From Eucommia ulmoides (taxonomy: Eukaryota; Streptophyta; Magnoliopsida; Garryales; Eucommiaceae), in NCBI GenBank assembly GCA_016647705.1, contig CM028335.1, positions 4,831,501 through 4,895,500 of the forward strand: a stretch of 64,000 bases of DNA, read 5' to 3'. The notes under the pieces are model-generated. The model had not been told where the DNA came from and searched no databases. It saw nothing but the letters and a program-made list of their open reading frames with translations. A program made the translations under genes and the position numbers. Positions 11,776 through 23,260 of the stretch are shown here, piece by piece (position 1 is the stretch's first letter; every line of letters starts with the position of its first letter).

Positions 11776-12404
11776 TTTTTAACTAGGTTATTTGTTCGTA
11801 AAAACGTGTTAATTTTTCTTTTGTAAGTGTATGTAATTTTTCCCTTTCCTTTGCACTATTTTCAGTTTGTCTAGAGTAAAAAATGAAAGAAAAAAATTAA
11901 GAGAAATTTAATATTTAGATCCTGAGCGATATGAAAATTATAATATGGATCCCTAACTACTATAATAAAATTTTTAGTTCTCACAAATTTTTGAAAAATA
12001 ACCCTCTATTATTTGACAATCTTTTTTCATTATTTACATACAGTGTTATTCTGTAAAAAAAAAAATAACCAAACATAAATATTCACATTTTTATTTGCTA
12101 TTTTTAAACATTTTAATACATTTTCGTGTTTTCTGTTAATGTGAAAGTTCATTATTTTTATGTAAACAAAATTACGTTTTTTTATTATTCACATGTTTTC
12201 ACCAAAACAACCAAGAAACGCCAAATCAAGATATTGAAACCCCCCCTTAAACAAAACCAATCAAAAAAATAAATCTAAAAACAACTAGAGGACAACAAAT
12301 TAAAAATATTGAAAATAAACCCTAAGATCAACAAAACAAAATCGGCATGAGCATTCCCTGTTGAAACAAATGAATTTTAATTTAATTTTTAGAATAGAAA
12401 GTGC
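11776..12404. other. AT-rich DNA, nothing recognised
   Basis: Mononucleotide runs and short repeats only. No gene-like signal on either strand. Confidence 0.5.
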
Positions 12405-13265
12405 CAAATGTGTAAAATTGATTTTTTCCTCAAAACCTTTTGTCCCACATTGGTTGGGAGAGGAAAAATTAAAGTGGATATCTAGGGGTATGTGAGACAC
12501 TTGGGGTGTGCCCCAAGGGGTACCCACATTTTGTGGAGGGGAGAGGAGTTACATCCCTATCGGTTTACCACACACGCGCGCTGCCGCCGCCGGCCGTGCC
12601 GAGTCGCGCATGTGATGAGGTGGCACTTATTTATTTATTTTTGGATAAAATAGTTTAATTAAAAAAAAACAAACAAAACGTTGTTTTTTTTTTTGGAACC
12701 GTTGAAAAAAAAAACAAAACGTTTTTTTTTATTAAATATTTCAAACGTTTTTATTTATTTATTTTCGGTTTTAATTCAAACGTTTTTTTTTTTTATTTTT
12801 TTCTCCTATAAATAGTGTTCATTTTTCAGCACAGAATATAGAACAAAAACAGTGTTCATTTTTTCTGTTTCTGCTCCGGTTTCATTTCTGTTTCTGTTCC
12901 AGTTTCATTTCTGTTTCTGTTCCAGATTCGTTTCTGTTTCTGTTCCGGTTTCAGATCTGTTTCTGTTCCGAAACAATTTTTTTGATCTTCCGGAATTGTT
13001 CCGATTTGTTCCGGTACTGTTTTGTCAGTCCGATTTTGGTTTCCGAGCAGTTTGTTCGTTTTGCGAACAGTGTGTGGGGGTGTTTGGTATTCGGGACTTC
13101 TACAGTGCAAAGAATGTCCTAGACAGAGGAGAATTCTGGGCTGTTTTATCCTGGGGACGACGGGACTAATACACTGCTTGCACGTTCTTGGGCAGAGCCG
13201 CGAAACGTCTTAAAGAGAGCGACCTAGTCCGCGACTCATCCCAAGAAATTTTGGTAAACTCGTTC
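12405..13265 (+). mobile_element. LTR-like region (probable solo or truncated LTR) with TATA box
   Basis: The region has a promoter-like layout: TCCCACATTGG near 12446, a TCCTATAAATAG TATA box near 12805, a transcribed-looking leader and an end with AGAGAGCGACCTAGTCCGCG near 13214. This order is typical of U3-R-U5 in plant LTR retrotransposons. The exact ends and a target duplication could not be fixed, and no PBS or internal domain follows. Confidence 0.4.
12864..12970. repeat. Minisatellite of about 24-bp units
   Basis: At least four imperfect units of TTTCTGTTTCTGTTCC plus GGTTTCA, just downstream of the TATA box of the LTR-like region. Confidence 0.75.
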
Positions 13266-13666
13266 TTTACTTATTTTCTGCAACAACATTCCCTAAAAAC
13301 CAAACCAAATCAAAAAATTAAGAGAAACTAAAATCAATGAAAAATAAAATTAAAAGAAACTAAGATGAATGAAAAACAAACAAGAAACACAAAATCAATA
13401 AAAGCACAGCCGAAATGAACATTAACCGATCATAATGACACATTCATCCCGAAAACGAAAAAGCAACATGAATGTTAATCGAACCACAACAATACTCACT
13501 AAAAATTCAATCGATATGAATATGTACTTAGAAATCAACAAAAAGAACATTAAAAAATGGAAATAAAACAAAAACTCCCTCAAAATCAAAAAGACCAACA
13601 AAATCAAAACAAATCTGAAAAACGAAGTGAATATTCAGAAAAAAAACATTCAAAAATCGTGTGTTC

Positions 13667-13880
13667 ATTCATGATCGAATCAACAATTGGAACATTCATG
13701 AACGAATTTTCCATATATGTGTGTGTGTGTGTGAGAGAGAGAGAGGGGGGCTGAGAACAAATGATTTCACTGAGAGAACAAACTGGATATATGGAACTAA
13801 AACATTCATGAACAAATCAATAACTGGAACATCAATGAATGAATTTTCCAGATCTATGTGTGTTTGTATGTGTGTGTGAT
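13667..13880. repeat. Direct duplication (about 137-bp period) with (TG)n(AG)n tails
   Basis: ATTCATGA ... TGGAACAT ... GAATGAATTTTCCA followed by a TG microsatellite occurs at 13667-13745 and again at 13804-13880. The first copy carries a longer (GT)n(GA)n tail. Confidence 0.6.
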
Positions 13881-14554
13881 AAAAAAAGAGAGAGAGTAGG
13901 CGAGGAAGACGAACGGCGAGCACAACACCGTCGTCATCATTGGATGGATCAATCGGCGGTGTCAGAAGAACGATAAGAGGAAGATGAAGGTGAGCATAAC
14001 ATTTGAGCCTCGAATCAAAGTTCGGTTGACGGCCTCAGATCAGAGTTCAAAAGACGAAAAAGAAGCTGCTGGACGAACTCAGATCGAAGTTCGGTGGGCT
14101 CGAGTTTGAGCCTCACGTGACCGTCATCGGTGCCATCTCGGCAAAGCCGTTTGCCGCCAGGACTAGAAGAACTTTACAGCTCACGGAGAGAGAAGAGAGG
14201 GATCGGTGGTTGTAGAGAGAAAAGGGAGATGGGCGGGTGGTTGAAAATGAACAAGAATGTAGAATTAGGGTTTGTTTGTTTTATATATATAAAAGATAAA
14301 CACGCTCATTCACCACCTATAAAGGATTAAATACTAACTATGTTTTGATGAAAGACTAAATAATAACTTTTTTATTTAAAAAGTTAATTGAGAAGAGAAA
14401 ATGTGAAATATAGGCTAAACATTAAAAAAACGCAAAAATTAATAATCCCATTTTGCTCTAAAATTCTTTTTTTTATAAAAAAAAAAAAAACAAAGAAACA
14501 AAAGGAAAAAAAAAAAAAAAAAAGGTTTTATTTAAATGAAGTTTTTTTTTAAGA
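13881..14554. other. GC-richer stretch then AT-rich spacer
   Basis: 13,890-14,230 contains CGAACGGCGAG- and GTTCGGTTGACGG-type sequence with no long conserved ORF. After that comes AT-rich DNA with A tracts at 14479 and 14507. No gene assigned. Confidence 0.4.
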
Positions 14555-14725
14555 CAAAATTTATTTTCTTTGGACGGGTGTCTTAGCACTTTCACCGAAC
14601 ATAACCGATCTATGAAGTTTTTAATCTTTTGTTTAGACAAGTTTTTTTAGTCAAATCCAGTAACCTAACGCACCATTTAATTCAATGTTAGGTGACGATC
14701 CATTTTCTTCAAAATTTGGCCCAAG
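14555..14725 (+). mobile_element. LTR fragment related to the solo LTR at 21708-23705
   Basis: TTTGGACGGGTGTCTTAGCAC ... ACCGAACATAAC ... TTAGACAA ... CCTAACGCACCATTTAA ... TGTTAGGTGACGATCC appears in the same order as 23363-23560 in the solo LTR (TTTGGACGGGCGTCTTGGGG ... CTAGCACATCATTTAAAC ... GCTAGGTGGTGACTCC). It is a diverged fragment of a related family. Confidence 0.55.
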
Positions 14726-14794
14726 TACTTTTCTTTTCTTTTTTAATCCGAGCCCCAAACCTTGTTTTCAAAATAATAAGATTCGGGAAAATAA

Positions 14795-15386
14795 GGTGGC
14801 GTTTGGTAACCGTTTTTGTTTCTATTTCAGCAGTGGGATGAGAATGGGATGGGATGGGATGAGAATTTTCTTTTCTTTTTGGGAGTAGAATCGCGTTTGG
14901 TAACGATAATTTTTTTTTTTTTGTTTTGGGAATGGAATTGTGTTTGGTAACGATTTTATTCTAAATTTATTTTATTTTATTTTTTTTATTTTTTATTTTT
15001 TATTTTTTTTTTTCTGTTTTGGCATGACGGCGGTGGCGGCGGCGGTGGCGCCGGCCGAAAGGCAATGGCGCCATCGCCATCGCCATCGCCAGCGACGGCC
15101 GGAAGTGGCCGGAAAATTTCCGCCCGGATGGTGACCGGCGGCGGTGGCAGACGATGGTCGGCCGGCAGGTGAATAGTGACCATGTGTTTTGGGAATGGAA
15201 TGAGAATAATGAGAAACAACTATTTTTTATTTCTCATTTCTTAAGAAAAAAGTGGGCACAATTCTCAAATGGGAATGAAATAGAAACGGAAACAAAAATT
15301 ACCAAACGCTATTCCCAAACAGAATTTTCAAAAATCTGGGAATGGAATGAGAATTTCTAGAATGGAAATGGTTACCAAACGAGACC
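14795..15386. mobile_element. PIF/Harbinger (Tourist)-like MITE, TSD TAA
   Basis: The termini GGTGGCGTTTGGTAACC (left) and, inverted, GGTCTCGTTTGGTAACC (right) enclose 592 bp and are flanked by TAA at 14792-14794 and 15387-15389. A 3-bp TAA/TTA duplication is the hallmark of PIF/Harbinger elements. The centre (about 15025-15165) is strikingly GC-rich (GGCGGCGG, CGCCATCGCCATCGCC) and unlike the rest of the element. It has no transposase. Confidence 0.7.
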
Positions 15387-15482
15387 TAAGTTTTCCAAAG
15401 GTGTTTCAAATAGTGCATTGGGATTTTTTCAGGGTGCGTCAAGATTGTTTACGAATAACCTAAAAAACATGGTTTTTTAGTA

Positions 15483-15717
15483 AACATTACACAAAATTAA
15501 AATTTTATCCCATGCAATCCACGCATTATAGTAATTTGTTTAGAAATCTAAAATTATTATAAAAAGTTCAAAAATCACTGTACGCCATAAAAGTTACTGC
15601 AATTTTTATGTGAAACAATTAGAGTAATTTTTATGCATTCAATAACTTTAGACTTTTAAAAAAAATATTGAAATATGTAAATTGCATGGACTAAAATTTT
15701 ACTTTTGTGAATTGTTC
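15483..15717. mobile_element. Small MITE with about 35-bp terminal inverted repeats
   Basis: The left arm AACATTACACAAAATTAAAA plus TTTTATCCCATGCAAT pairs with the inverted right arm AACAATTCACAAAAGTAAAA plus TTTTAGTCCATGCAAT. A diverged relative may lie at 57320-57480 in the GPAT intron. Confidence 0.6.
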
Positions 15718-17680
15718 CCAAAAGTGAAAAAAAAAAAAAAACACCGTCTGCCATATTGTTTATGTTCATAAAATGTTTATAGTTAAATCTAAAATAAATG
15801 GACTTAAAGAATTTAAATTTATATTAGAAAATAATTATTAACAAGCAAAAAACATACATTTATTAATGTACTAAATAAAAAGATTTTTGACATGATAAAA
15901 TAAGTTATTTTAAAATGAATATTATAATAGTTCTTTTCTTTTCCAAACTCTATTTTCTTTTTCTTTTTTTTCTTTTTTTTTTTTTTTTAACTTACTTTGA
16001 TGAGTAACATGTTATTTGAAAATAAATACACTCAAAACTCTCTATTTCAGATAAAAAGGCTTGATACGGGTGGCTTTACCCACGATATGTCACACGTTTT
16101 AAGCGGATGGCAATGGGCCAATTCAACCAAGGCTCATCGACATTCTGTAGGTCATGTATATTCCGTTGGGCCTAATTTACTGGGCCCAATGTGTGCAAAG
16201 ACAATTAATGTGGGCTCATTATAAAATGACTCATAGAGATATCACCTCATTAGGCCCTACAATACTCTCAATTGACCACAACCTTAACGCGGACACTTTC
16301 CAAATAAATACTAGATCGGTTATGGTCATGGAAAAATTCGTGGGAAGGTAGGTACTCTTACTCTATAAATACTATTTCATTTAGGCCAAAACGGCTACGG
16401 AAGATTTGACTTTGCTAGACATGTTTAAATTATACTCAAGTCAGAGGAGGGTATTTAGTCGATACCCCACCAGTATTCCAAATATTAATCCCAAGTATTG
16501 CATGTATTATTCAGGGCTAAAGAAGTGAATAGCTGATGAAATCGTGCAACATCAAGACTAAAGAAAAGATGAGTACTCAAATAAAATTCTAATACATTAT
16601 GATTTAGAATTCTAATATGATCCACAACCAATCAGAATGACAACTCAAAATAATAACGATATGTGTTCATTTATAAGTCAGAGCATCTTCAATAACTCGG
16701 TCGAATTTGATGCGTCATTTACCCAATATGGTACACTAATAATAGTATGATACACCTTGATTTGAATGAATATTCTAACAATTGTGGTAAAAATGGTGTG
16801 CCATTTTTTTAAATGTATTTTTAAAATAAAATTTAATTTTTTTTTAAAATTTTAAATCTATTTTGTGTTCATTTTTAAATTCTTAATATTATTATTTTTA
16901 TTTAATTTGAATTTCGATTAATATTTTTTTTTTTTTTTTTTTTTTTTTGTGGTTTGTAGTTAAGGAATACATTTGATTGGGTACTTTAATTGAAAAGTAA
17001 TCAATTAATTTAATCCAATCCAAATAAAATAAAATTAATAAATTAAATCGCACTAAAAATTAATAAACTAGTCTCATTATTTTTTGGCTAAAGGTTCGGC
17101 CTGTGTCAATTATGGCTAAGACAGAGTATCGGTACTATTTTGACACAAATTATTCATCATCTATTAGAATCTATTTTTATTTTAAAAGTGTCAAGATAGA
17201 AAATGGCGCAAAATCACTCCCATACTCAGGTCGCATGGTGGAGTAATATTTTAAGATATCAACAATTGTAATTTTAAAACATTATAATGATCATGTCATT
17301 GTTCTTAAAGTATAACTTGTCCTAAAGACTTTGATGAAAAGTTATTTGATAGAGAATATAAAGTCATTATACAAGCTAGACACTCAAATTTATCACAAAC
17401 AATTCGAGTTTATAAACTCAAATTCTTAAATTCTAGTACATCTTCTCTCAACTATATTTTCTTCTCTATAAAAAATATCTCACAAAGATTACAAGAAAAC
17501 TCTCTAAATTTCTTTCTCTCTGAAAATATTCTCTATCAAGATGAGATGATTTCCGTTGGTAAATGCTCCTCTTATTTATAGGTAAATGGAGTTGATTTCA
17601 TCCACACAGCTTTCACCTAACTCCATTACTCCCACTGAACAACTTACAACTCGCACTTAATCTCATTAATACAAGCAATC
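15718..17680. other. AT-rich spacer with a possible LTR remnant
   Basis: Mostly AT-rich, with T tracts at 15966-15989 and about 16921-16948. 16060-16400 is less AT-rich and includes GGCCCAATG words and CTCTATAAATACTATTTC near 16362, reminiscent of the TATA region of the neighbouring Tat LTR. No coding sequence recognised. Confidence 0.35.
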
Positions 17681-17685
17681 ATAAT

Positions 17686-18357
17686 TGATATAAGGGAATC
17701 TTGTCAGGTGTACCACGTGGTCAATATCCGCCCAAGTATGGGAAAACGGCCAGGCTAGGAGCTGAAATCCCTTCCATGTCGAGCTGTGGCACCTTCTGAG
17801 CCGAGCTGAGGATCATCTCGGTGAAGAAATCCGGGCTGGCAAACTCCGATCCAAACTGACGAACTCGAACACCCTCTGCTCACCATCTCCGCACTTAAGA
17901 CCTCTCCGGGCCGTCATGAGGTTTCGGCCGATGGGCCTCTACAGATGGGCCCAAAAGCCTAGCCCAAACGATTAGAGCTCTAATTCATCTGCTCATTGGC
18001 TGCTTAGCAAATTAGGTTAATTAATCTGAGCTCGGATCCCTAATCTCGCGGCACTAATTGAACCCGACGCCTATAAATACACCATGACATCTACTGCCCA
18101 ACGGTACGTCTTCTCTACTGAGACCAAATAACTTTTATCCCTTCTCCCCCGGATACTTATTCTCATGCCGGAGGGACTTCACCGGGCACAACCCCGGTGG
18201 GTCTTTGTGCAGGTGCCCAGAGTGAGAGAGTGGAGCTCAGCTCGGAAGTCGTTATCACCCCTGAATTCACCCAGCTAATCACACCATCAACAATCATGTG
18301 TCCTTAATATCCTTACAGACCATACTATTGATCGGTCACCACTTTTCCACATCAACA
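17686..18357 (+). repeat. 5' LTR of the Tat element
   Basis: TG...CA ends. TATA box CCTATAAATACACC near 18071. Contains CCGAGCTGAGGATC and GTCGAGCTG words that share the CGAGCTG core of the internal tandem array. Confidence 0.9.
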
Positions 18358-18358
18358 G

Positions 18359-18376
18359 TTTGGCGCCGTCTGTGGA
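18359..18376 (+). other. Primer binding site of the Tat element
   Basis: TTTGGCGCCGTCTGTGG begins 1-2 nt after the LTR. TGGCGCC-type PBS sequences are usual in plant Tat elements. The exact tRNA was not determined. Confidence 0.75.
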
Positions 18377-18428
18377 AACGTACTAAAAGTCTCCCCTGAT
18401 CGTCAGTTCCCCACAAGGTTAAGACTTG

Positions 18429-20130
18429 ATGATCACAAGGTCTGGAAAGAAAATCCGCCAGGGCAACCAAGCGCTTGCCCCCAGCAGTAATCCACTCCCT
18501 TTATCCATACAGAACATGTCGAAAGCTCCCAGGTTGGATCCCTCTGCACAACCTATGGAGAGTCTCCACCAGCCTGCCATTCCGTCATCTAGGGCGGTAG
18601 GCCCAATGACTCAGCCCACCACTCAGGTAAGTCCAATCTTACCCACGGGACAGTTTATTGGGTAGGCTTCCGGGGTCCCTAAGGTAGCCCACATCGATAT
18701 CTTGGAACATCAACTCAGCGAGTTCCAAACCTTCTTCCAAATCATCCTAGCCTGCCTGCCACCAGCCCCTCCAATGGGTCTTCCGATAGTCTAGGTCGGG
18801 GGTTAGGAGGAACAAGCGACCAGAGTTAAAGAGCGCACCATCTATTCCGACGAGCATGTCTCGAGGCCCCGAGCCCACAACGCTGGTCGGAGGGAGGTCG
18901 AATTAGCACCTCCTGAGGCCTCGGGATCTCCGTCGCTGCCTCCACCAAGACGAATAAGAGGCAACCGTACTGAGTCTCCTCCGGCCACAGCTCACAGCCG
19001 TACCATGTGGTCTGACCACCATCTCCGGCGCATTCAGGAGGTAGACTCACATTTCCCCCCATGACAGCCACCACTCCGCATCACTTTTAGTCAAGCTTGA
19101 GTCTCGCCAAGGGTCGAGGTGGTGGTGGAGAGGCGCCTAGCTGACATGGAAGCGGCCCTACAACAGATCCGGGGAACTAGGGGCCCAATTGAGCTTTCTT
19201 TGGAGGTAAGATCTCCTTTCATCAATGAAATACTGGAAGAACCACTGCCTGCGAGATACACCTACCCCTAGATGACCCTCTATGACGGGATCACTGATCC
19301 GGTGGACCACTTGTCCATCTTCAGGTCCTATATGGACTTGCACACAGCCTCGATAGTAATGAGATGCAAGACATTTCCCCTCACTCTCACGGGGGCTGCC
19401 GTTGCATGGTTCAGGACTTTGGCCCCATCATCCATCTCTAATTTTCACAGGCTCGAGCAGCTCTTTCTTTCACGATTTGGGCGATCACAACGTAGGCCAA
19501 AAACTATGGCACACATCATCTCGCTCCAGCAACTACACAATAAATCATTGGGAGATTATGTAGAAAGGTTTTATAAAGAAATCATTGGTTGCGATGAGCT
19601 CAGCGATGTGGTCACGATGAGCGCATTCATTGACGGTCTGAAGCATCAACGTCTCATGTACAACCTCTGCTCTAACCCAGCTCCAAGCCTGGACGCTGCC
19701 CTGGAGAGAGGCACAAGGTTCCATAATGCCGATGAAAGGGAAGTAGCCCGAAAGAATCGCAGAAGAGACCAAAAGAAGAAGGAGAAGGCTGAAGAAGGGC
19801 CGAGTAGACATCATGGGTCCAAAAGGCTACAAGCAGAAGGAAGACTGGGACCGTTGCTCGGGGATCGGAGACCATTCCCACCCTAGGAGAATCGCCAGCA
19901 AAACTTCACACCACTCACGGTCTCAATGGCCATCGTCTTCACTGAAAATACGGGGAGGGACTTCTTTCCTCCTCCTTCTCCCCAATGGAAAACCAATGGA
20001 GAAGTCAATGGATAAATATTGTGAATTCTATCGGAACTGGGGGCATTTCACTAAGAATTATTTTTGACTAAGGGAAAAAATCGAGGCCCTCATCAACAAA
20101 GGGTATCTTGGTCGCTACATTCGAAGGGAT
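18429..20130 (+). pseudogene. gag of the Tat element (broken)
   Basis: An N-terminal piece starts at ATG 18429 (M-I-T-R-S-G-K-K) and stops at 18665. The intervening part has several stops. The conserved capsid core is open from 19272 to 19886 (LYDGITDPVDHL, GAAVAWF, SLGDYVERF and F-I-D-G-L motifs), as in the Retrotrans_gag domain. It is followed by a degenerate zinc knuckle (YCEFYRNWGHFTKNYF, about 20019-20066) in which a second-position Cys is lost and a stop follows. Role in a live element: particle formation and RNA packaging. Confidence 0.8.
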
Positions 20131-20265
20131 GACCGAGCTCCCAAAACGGAAGACAACGACCCCCACGATGAGCATAAGGGTCGTAGAAGAAAAAAGAATA
20201 GAAGTCGCTCCTCTTCCAGATCAGAAGGGGATAGGGGTGGTGACAAGCAAAAGATAGATGGCGAG

Positions 20266-20886
20266 ATGAACATCATCCATGGCAGATTAAGCCTGGGGAG
20301 AGAGACCCTCTCCTCCAAGAAAAGGTATGAGCACAAAGCCAAGAGAAAAGTGGACGAAGACATCTTTGAGGTAAGCATGATCGATGTTGCAGAGCACAAC
20401 ATTATTTTGTTCAATAAGGCGGACCTCAAGGATATTCACGTCCCTCATTACGATGTCCTCGTCATAGTCACTCTCATCAATCACTTCAAAATTAGAAGAA
20501 TCCTGGTGGATGGGGGTAACTCCGTTGATATCATCTTTAAATGGGCGTTCGAGATGATGAACGTGGATCCCAGTGCCGTAAAGCCGTTAAAAGCTCCCTT
20601 GGTCAGTTTTGGGGGAGACATTGTCAACGTTGCTGGGTGGGTCTCGCTTCCCGTCACCATCAAAGCCCATCCAAGGACCTCAACTATTTGGACCAAATTC
20701 CTGATCGCGGATAGGCCGTCGCCCTATAACGTGATCATGGGCCGACCCACGGTGGCGGCTCTCAAGGCAGTCTACTCACCGTACCACCAGTTAATGAAAT
20801 TCTCTACAAAAGGGGGTGTGGGAGTGGTGAGAGGTGACCAGGAGTCTTTTCGAGCTTGTGCTCGGAGGGCGCTAGAAAAAAAATAG
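20266..20886 (+). pseudogene. Aspartic protease region of the Tat element
   Basis: A 206-codon open stretch contains the Tat protease signature R-I-L-V-D-G-G-N-S-V-D-I-I-F (in place of the usual D-G-G-S-S) and the downstream Y-N-V-I-M-G-R-P motif with a preceding P-S-P. In a live element it would process Gag-Pol. The frame is closed at both ends by stops relative to gag and RT. Confidence 0.8.
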
Positions 20887-21039
20887 CAATAAAAAATAGA
20901 GCTAGAGCTCGGGGGGCCCGAACTCATGGCTCTGAACCAGGGGCCGGTGCCGATACCCATCGACGACCCACGGGAGGAGGAGGCCGGTCCCCGACCTCAC
21001 GAAGAACTAGTGGAGGTTTCCATACACCCAACAATTGAA

Positions 21040-21707
21040 TAACAAACTGTAAGGATCGGAGCCAGTATCGCATCCGAACAGAGAACTAAACTCATCCAGC
21101 TGCTCCGAAGAAATTACGACGTCTTTGCTTGGTTCCATGACGAGCTACCAGGGATTGATTTGAGTGTAGAGATATACCGCCTTCACGCTAACCTACACTA
21201 TCCTCCTATGAGGCCGTGAGACAGAAGCGACGAAAATTTCATCCGGAGCGCCAAAAGATAATTGAAGTGGAAATGGACAAATTGATCAAGTCCAACGTCG
21301 TCTAAGAAGTCAAATTCCCCAACTGACATACCTGAAGGACTTTTTTTCCCTACTCAGAATTGATATCATGATAGGCTCCATAGCAGGGTATAAGTGTCTG
21401 AGTTTTCTAGACGTTTATGTCGGGTACAACCAAATCCCTATGTTTCCCCTGACAAGAGCAAAACATCATTTATCATCGACAATGGTACATACTATTACAA
21501 GGTTATGCCATTTAACTTGTACAACGCCGGAGCCACGTATCAATGACTGGTGAACAAAATGTTCAAAGAGGAGATCGGGCAAACAATGGAGGTTTACATC
21601 GATGACATGTTGGTCAAGAGCTCGAGGGCCCCTAACCACGCCCAACATCTCCACAACTGCTTCGAAAAGCTCAAGGCTCACCGCATGGAGCTTAACTCTA
21701 ACAAGTG
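21040..21707 (+). pseudogene. Reverse transcriptase, 5' part (interrupted and deleted)
   Basis: Recognisable motifs are D-V-F-A-W followed by P-G-I-D near 21117-21165, then K-F-H-P-E-R-Q-K, then after a deletion S-I-A-G-Y-K-C-L-S-F-L-D-V-Y-V-G-Y-N-Q-I (21374-21433), and an intact catalytic YIDDMLVKS at 21595-21621. About 30 codons that normally carry the V-K-K-K-x-G-K-W-R-M-C segment are missing around 21320-21335, and several stops are present. The domain is cut at 21707 by the solo LTR and resumes at 23711. Confidence 0.8.
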
Positions 21708-22006
21708 TGTAGACACGGCATTTTGACCGCTCCGCAAAAAAATATACTTTATTTTATAGTTATTTTTTATTTTATTTTTCTATTTATTTTATTTTGATTG
21801 TACCATATTTGTGCGGTTTAATACTGCTAAATTAAGTTTTATTAATCTCTTAAGTAAATTAAATATTAGTAATTAATTAATTTATTTTTTTGGTTTTGTA
21901 GATTTTTCGAAGTGGAATAAAAACGCGTTAATTCGGAACAAAATGGAGCAGAAACAGACGAGAACGAGAGAGGCCTGGACCGAACGGGGGTGGGGGGGTG
22001 CATTAA

Positions 22007-22119
22007 GGTCGCACGTGCGACCAAGGGCTGGTCGCACGTGCGACCAGGCTGGTCGCTACAGCGACCAGTTGCACTGGTCGCTGTAGCGACCAGCACTGCT
22101 GGCCGCACATGCGACCAGC
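22007..22119. promoter_or_regulatory. Cluster of five palindromes GGTCG-N6-CGACC upstream of the solo-LTR TATA box
   Basis: Perfect palindromes with CACGTG core lie at 22007-22022 (16 bp) and 22028-22047 (20 bp). 22049-22068 and 22074-22093 are inverted copies of each other around a 5-nt spacer (cores CTACAG and CTGTAG). 22098-22119 is a near-palindrome with core CACATG. They sit about 150 bp upstream of the TATA box at 22265, in the U3 region. CACGTG is the plant G-box bound by bZIP/bHLH factors. Function here is inferred only. Confidence 0.6.
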
Positions 22120-22144
22120 AAGGGGGGGCCAGCCCCTCCCCCCT

Positions 22145-22176
22145 TTTTGGGTGCACTATTTTTGGTGCACCCAAAA
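22145..22176. repeat. 12-bp inverted repeat in solo-LTR U3
   Basis: TTTTGGGTGCAC (22145-22156) is followed after 8 nt by its exact inverse GTGCACCCAAAA (22165-22176). Further GGGTGCACC words follow to 22207. Confidence 0.8.
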
Positions 22177-22600
22177 GGGGGTGGGTGCACCAAATTTCGG
22201 TGTACCCACCCTCTTTTTCCCTTCCTTTTCACGCGTTTGTCGTAGGAGTCTTCAGAAATCCTTCCTATAAATAAAGGAAGGATCACAAGAGAAGGGGGAG
22301 GAAAATTTTGAGAGGAAGAAATTTTTGAGAGAAATTTTTGTAAGGGAGAGGAGAAATCTAGAGAAAAATTTTGAAGAAAATAATATTATTTTCATTTTAT
22401 TGTAATTTTGAAGAAGAAAAATCTCCAAGAAGGTGGTAAATTTTCATCTGTTGTAAATCTTACTCTTATTTTTTTTAAGTTGTTATTATACTAATTTTTT
22501 TTTTTGTAAATTAGATTTTTTTTTTCTTCTTCCTTTATTATTTATTTATTACTTTTATTTATTTATTTATTTATTTTTTTTTTTTTTTAAGTAAATAATA

Positions 22601-23260
22601 CGAGGTGGAAAATTCCCAACCTTCAATTTGAATGGCTAAATTTAGAAGGGAATTACTCTCCTCGATGCGTGTGTACGGGTGTTTTATTTAATTTGTATTA
22701 AATATAATGTGCTAACAATACGAGGTGGAAAATCCCCAACCTTCAATTTGAATGGCTAAATTTAGAAGGGAATTACTCTCCTCGATGCGTGTGTACGGGT
22801 GTTTTATTTAATTTGTATTAAATATAATGTGCTAACAATACGAGGTGGAAAATTCCCAACCTTCAATTTGAATGGCTAAATTTAGAAGAGAATTACTCTC
22901 CTCGATGCGTGTGTGCGGGTGTTTTATTTAATTTGTATTAAATATAATGTACTAACAATATGAGGTGGAAAATTCCCAACCTTCAATTTGAACGGCATAA
23001 ATTTAGAAGGGAATTACTCTCCTCGATGCGTGTGTGCGGGTGTTTTATTTAATTTGTATTAAATATAATGTACTAACAATATGAGGTGGAAAATTCCCAA
23101 CCTTCAATTTGAACGGCATAAATTTAGAAGGGAATTACTCTCCTCGATGCGTGTGTGCGGGTGTTTTATTTAATTTGTATTAAATATAATGTGCTAACAA
23201 TACGAGGTGGAAAATTTCCAACCTTCAATCAGAACGGTCTAGGATTAGAAGGGGGATCAC
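22601..23260 (+). repeat. 120-bp tandem array inside the solo LTR, five units plus a diverged partial
   Basis: Units begin with the (C/T)GAGGTGGAAAA word at 22601, 22721, 22841, 22961, 23082 and 23203. Period is 120-121 bp (the extra base comes from CGGCATAAA). Units 1-5 are nearly identical. The sixth diverges after the first 25 bp. Confidence 0.95.

Noticed and set aside
12852..13169. 105-aa phenylalanine/serine/valine-rich ORF
   Set aside because: Translation of the TTTCTG minisatellite in an LTR leader.
22601..23260. CRISPR-like regular repeat
   Set aside because: Units are contiguous 120-bp tandem copies without unique spacers, in a plant solo LTR.
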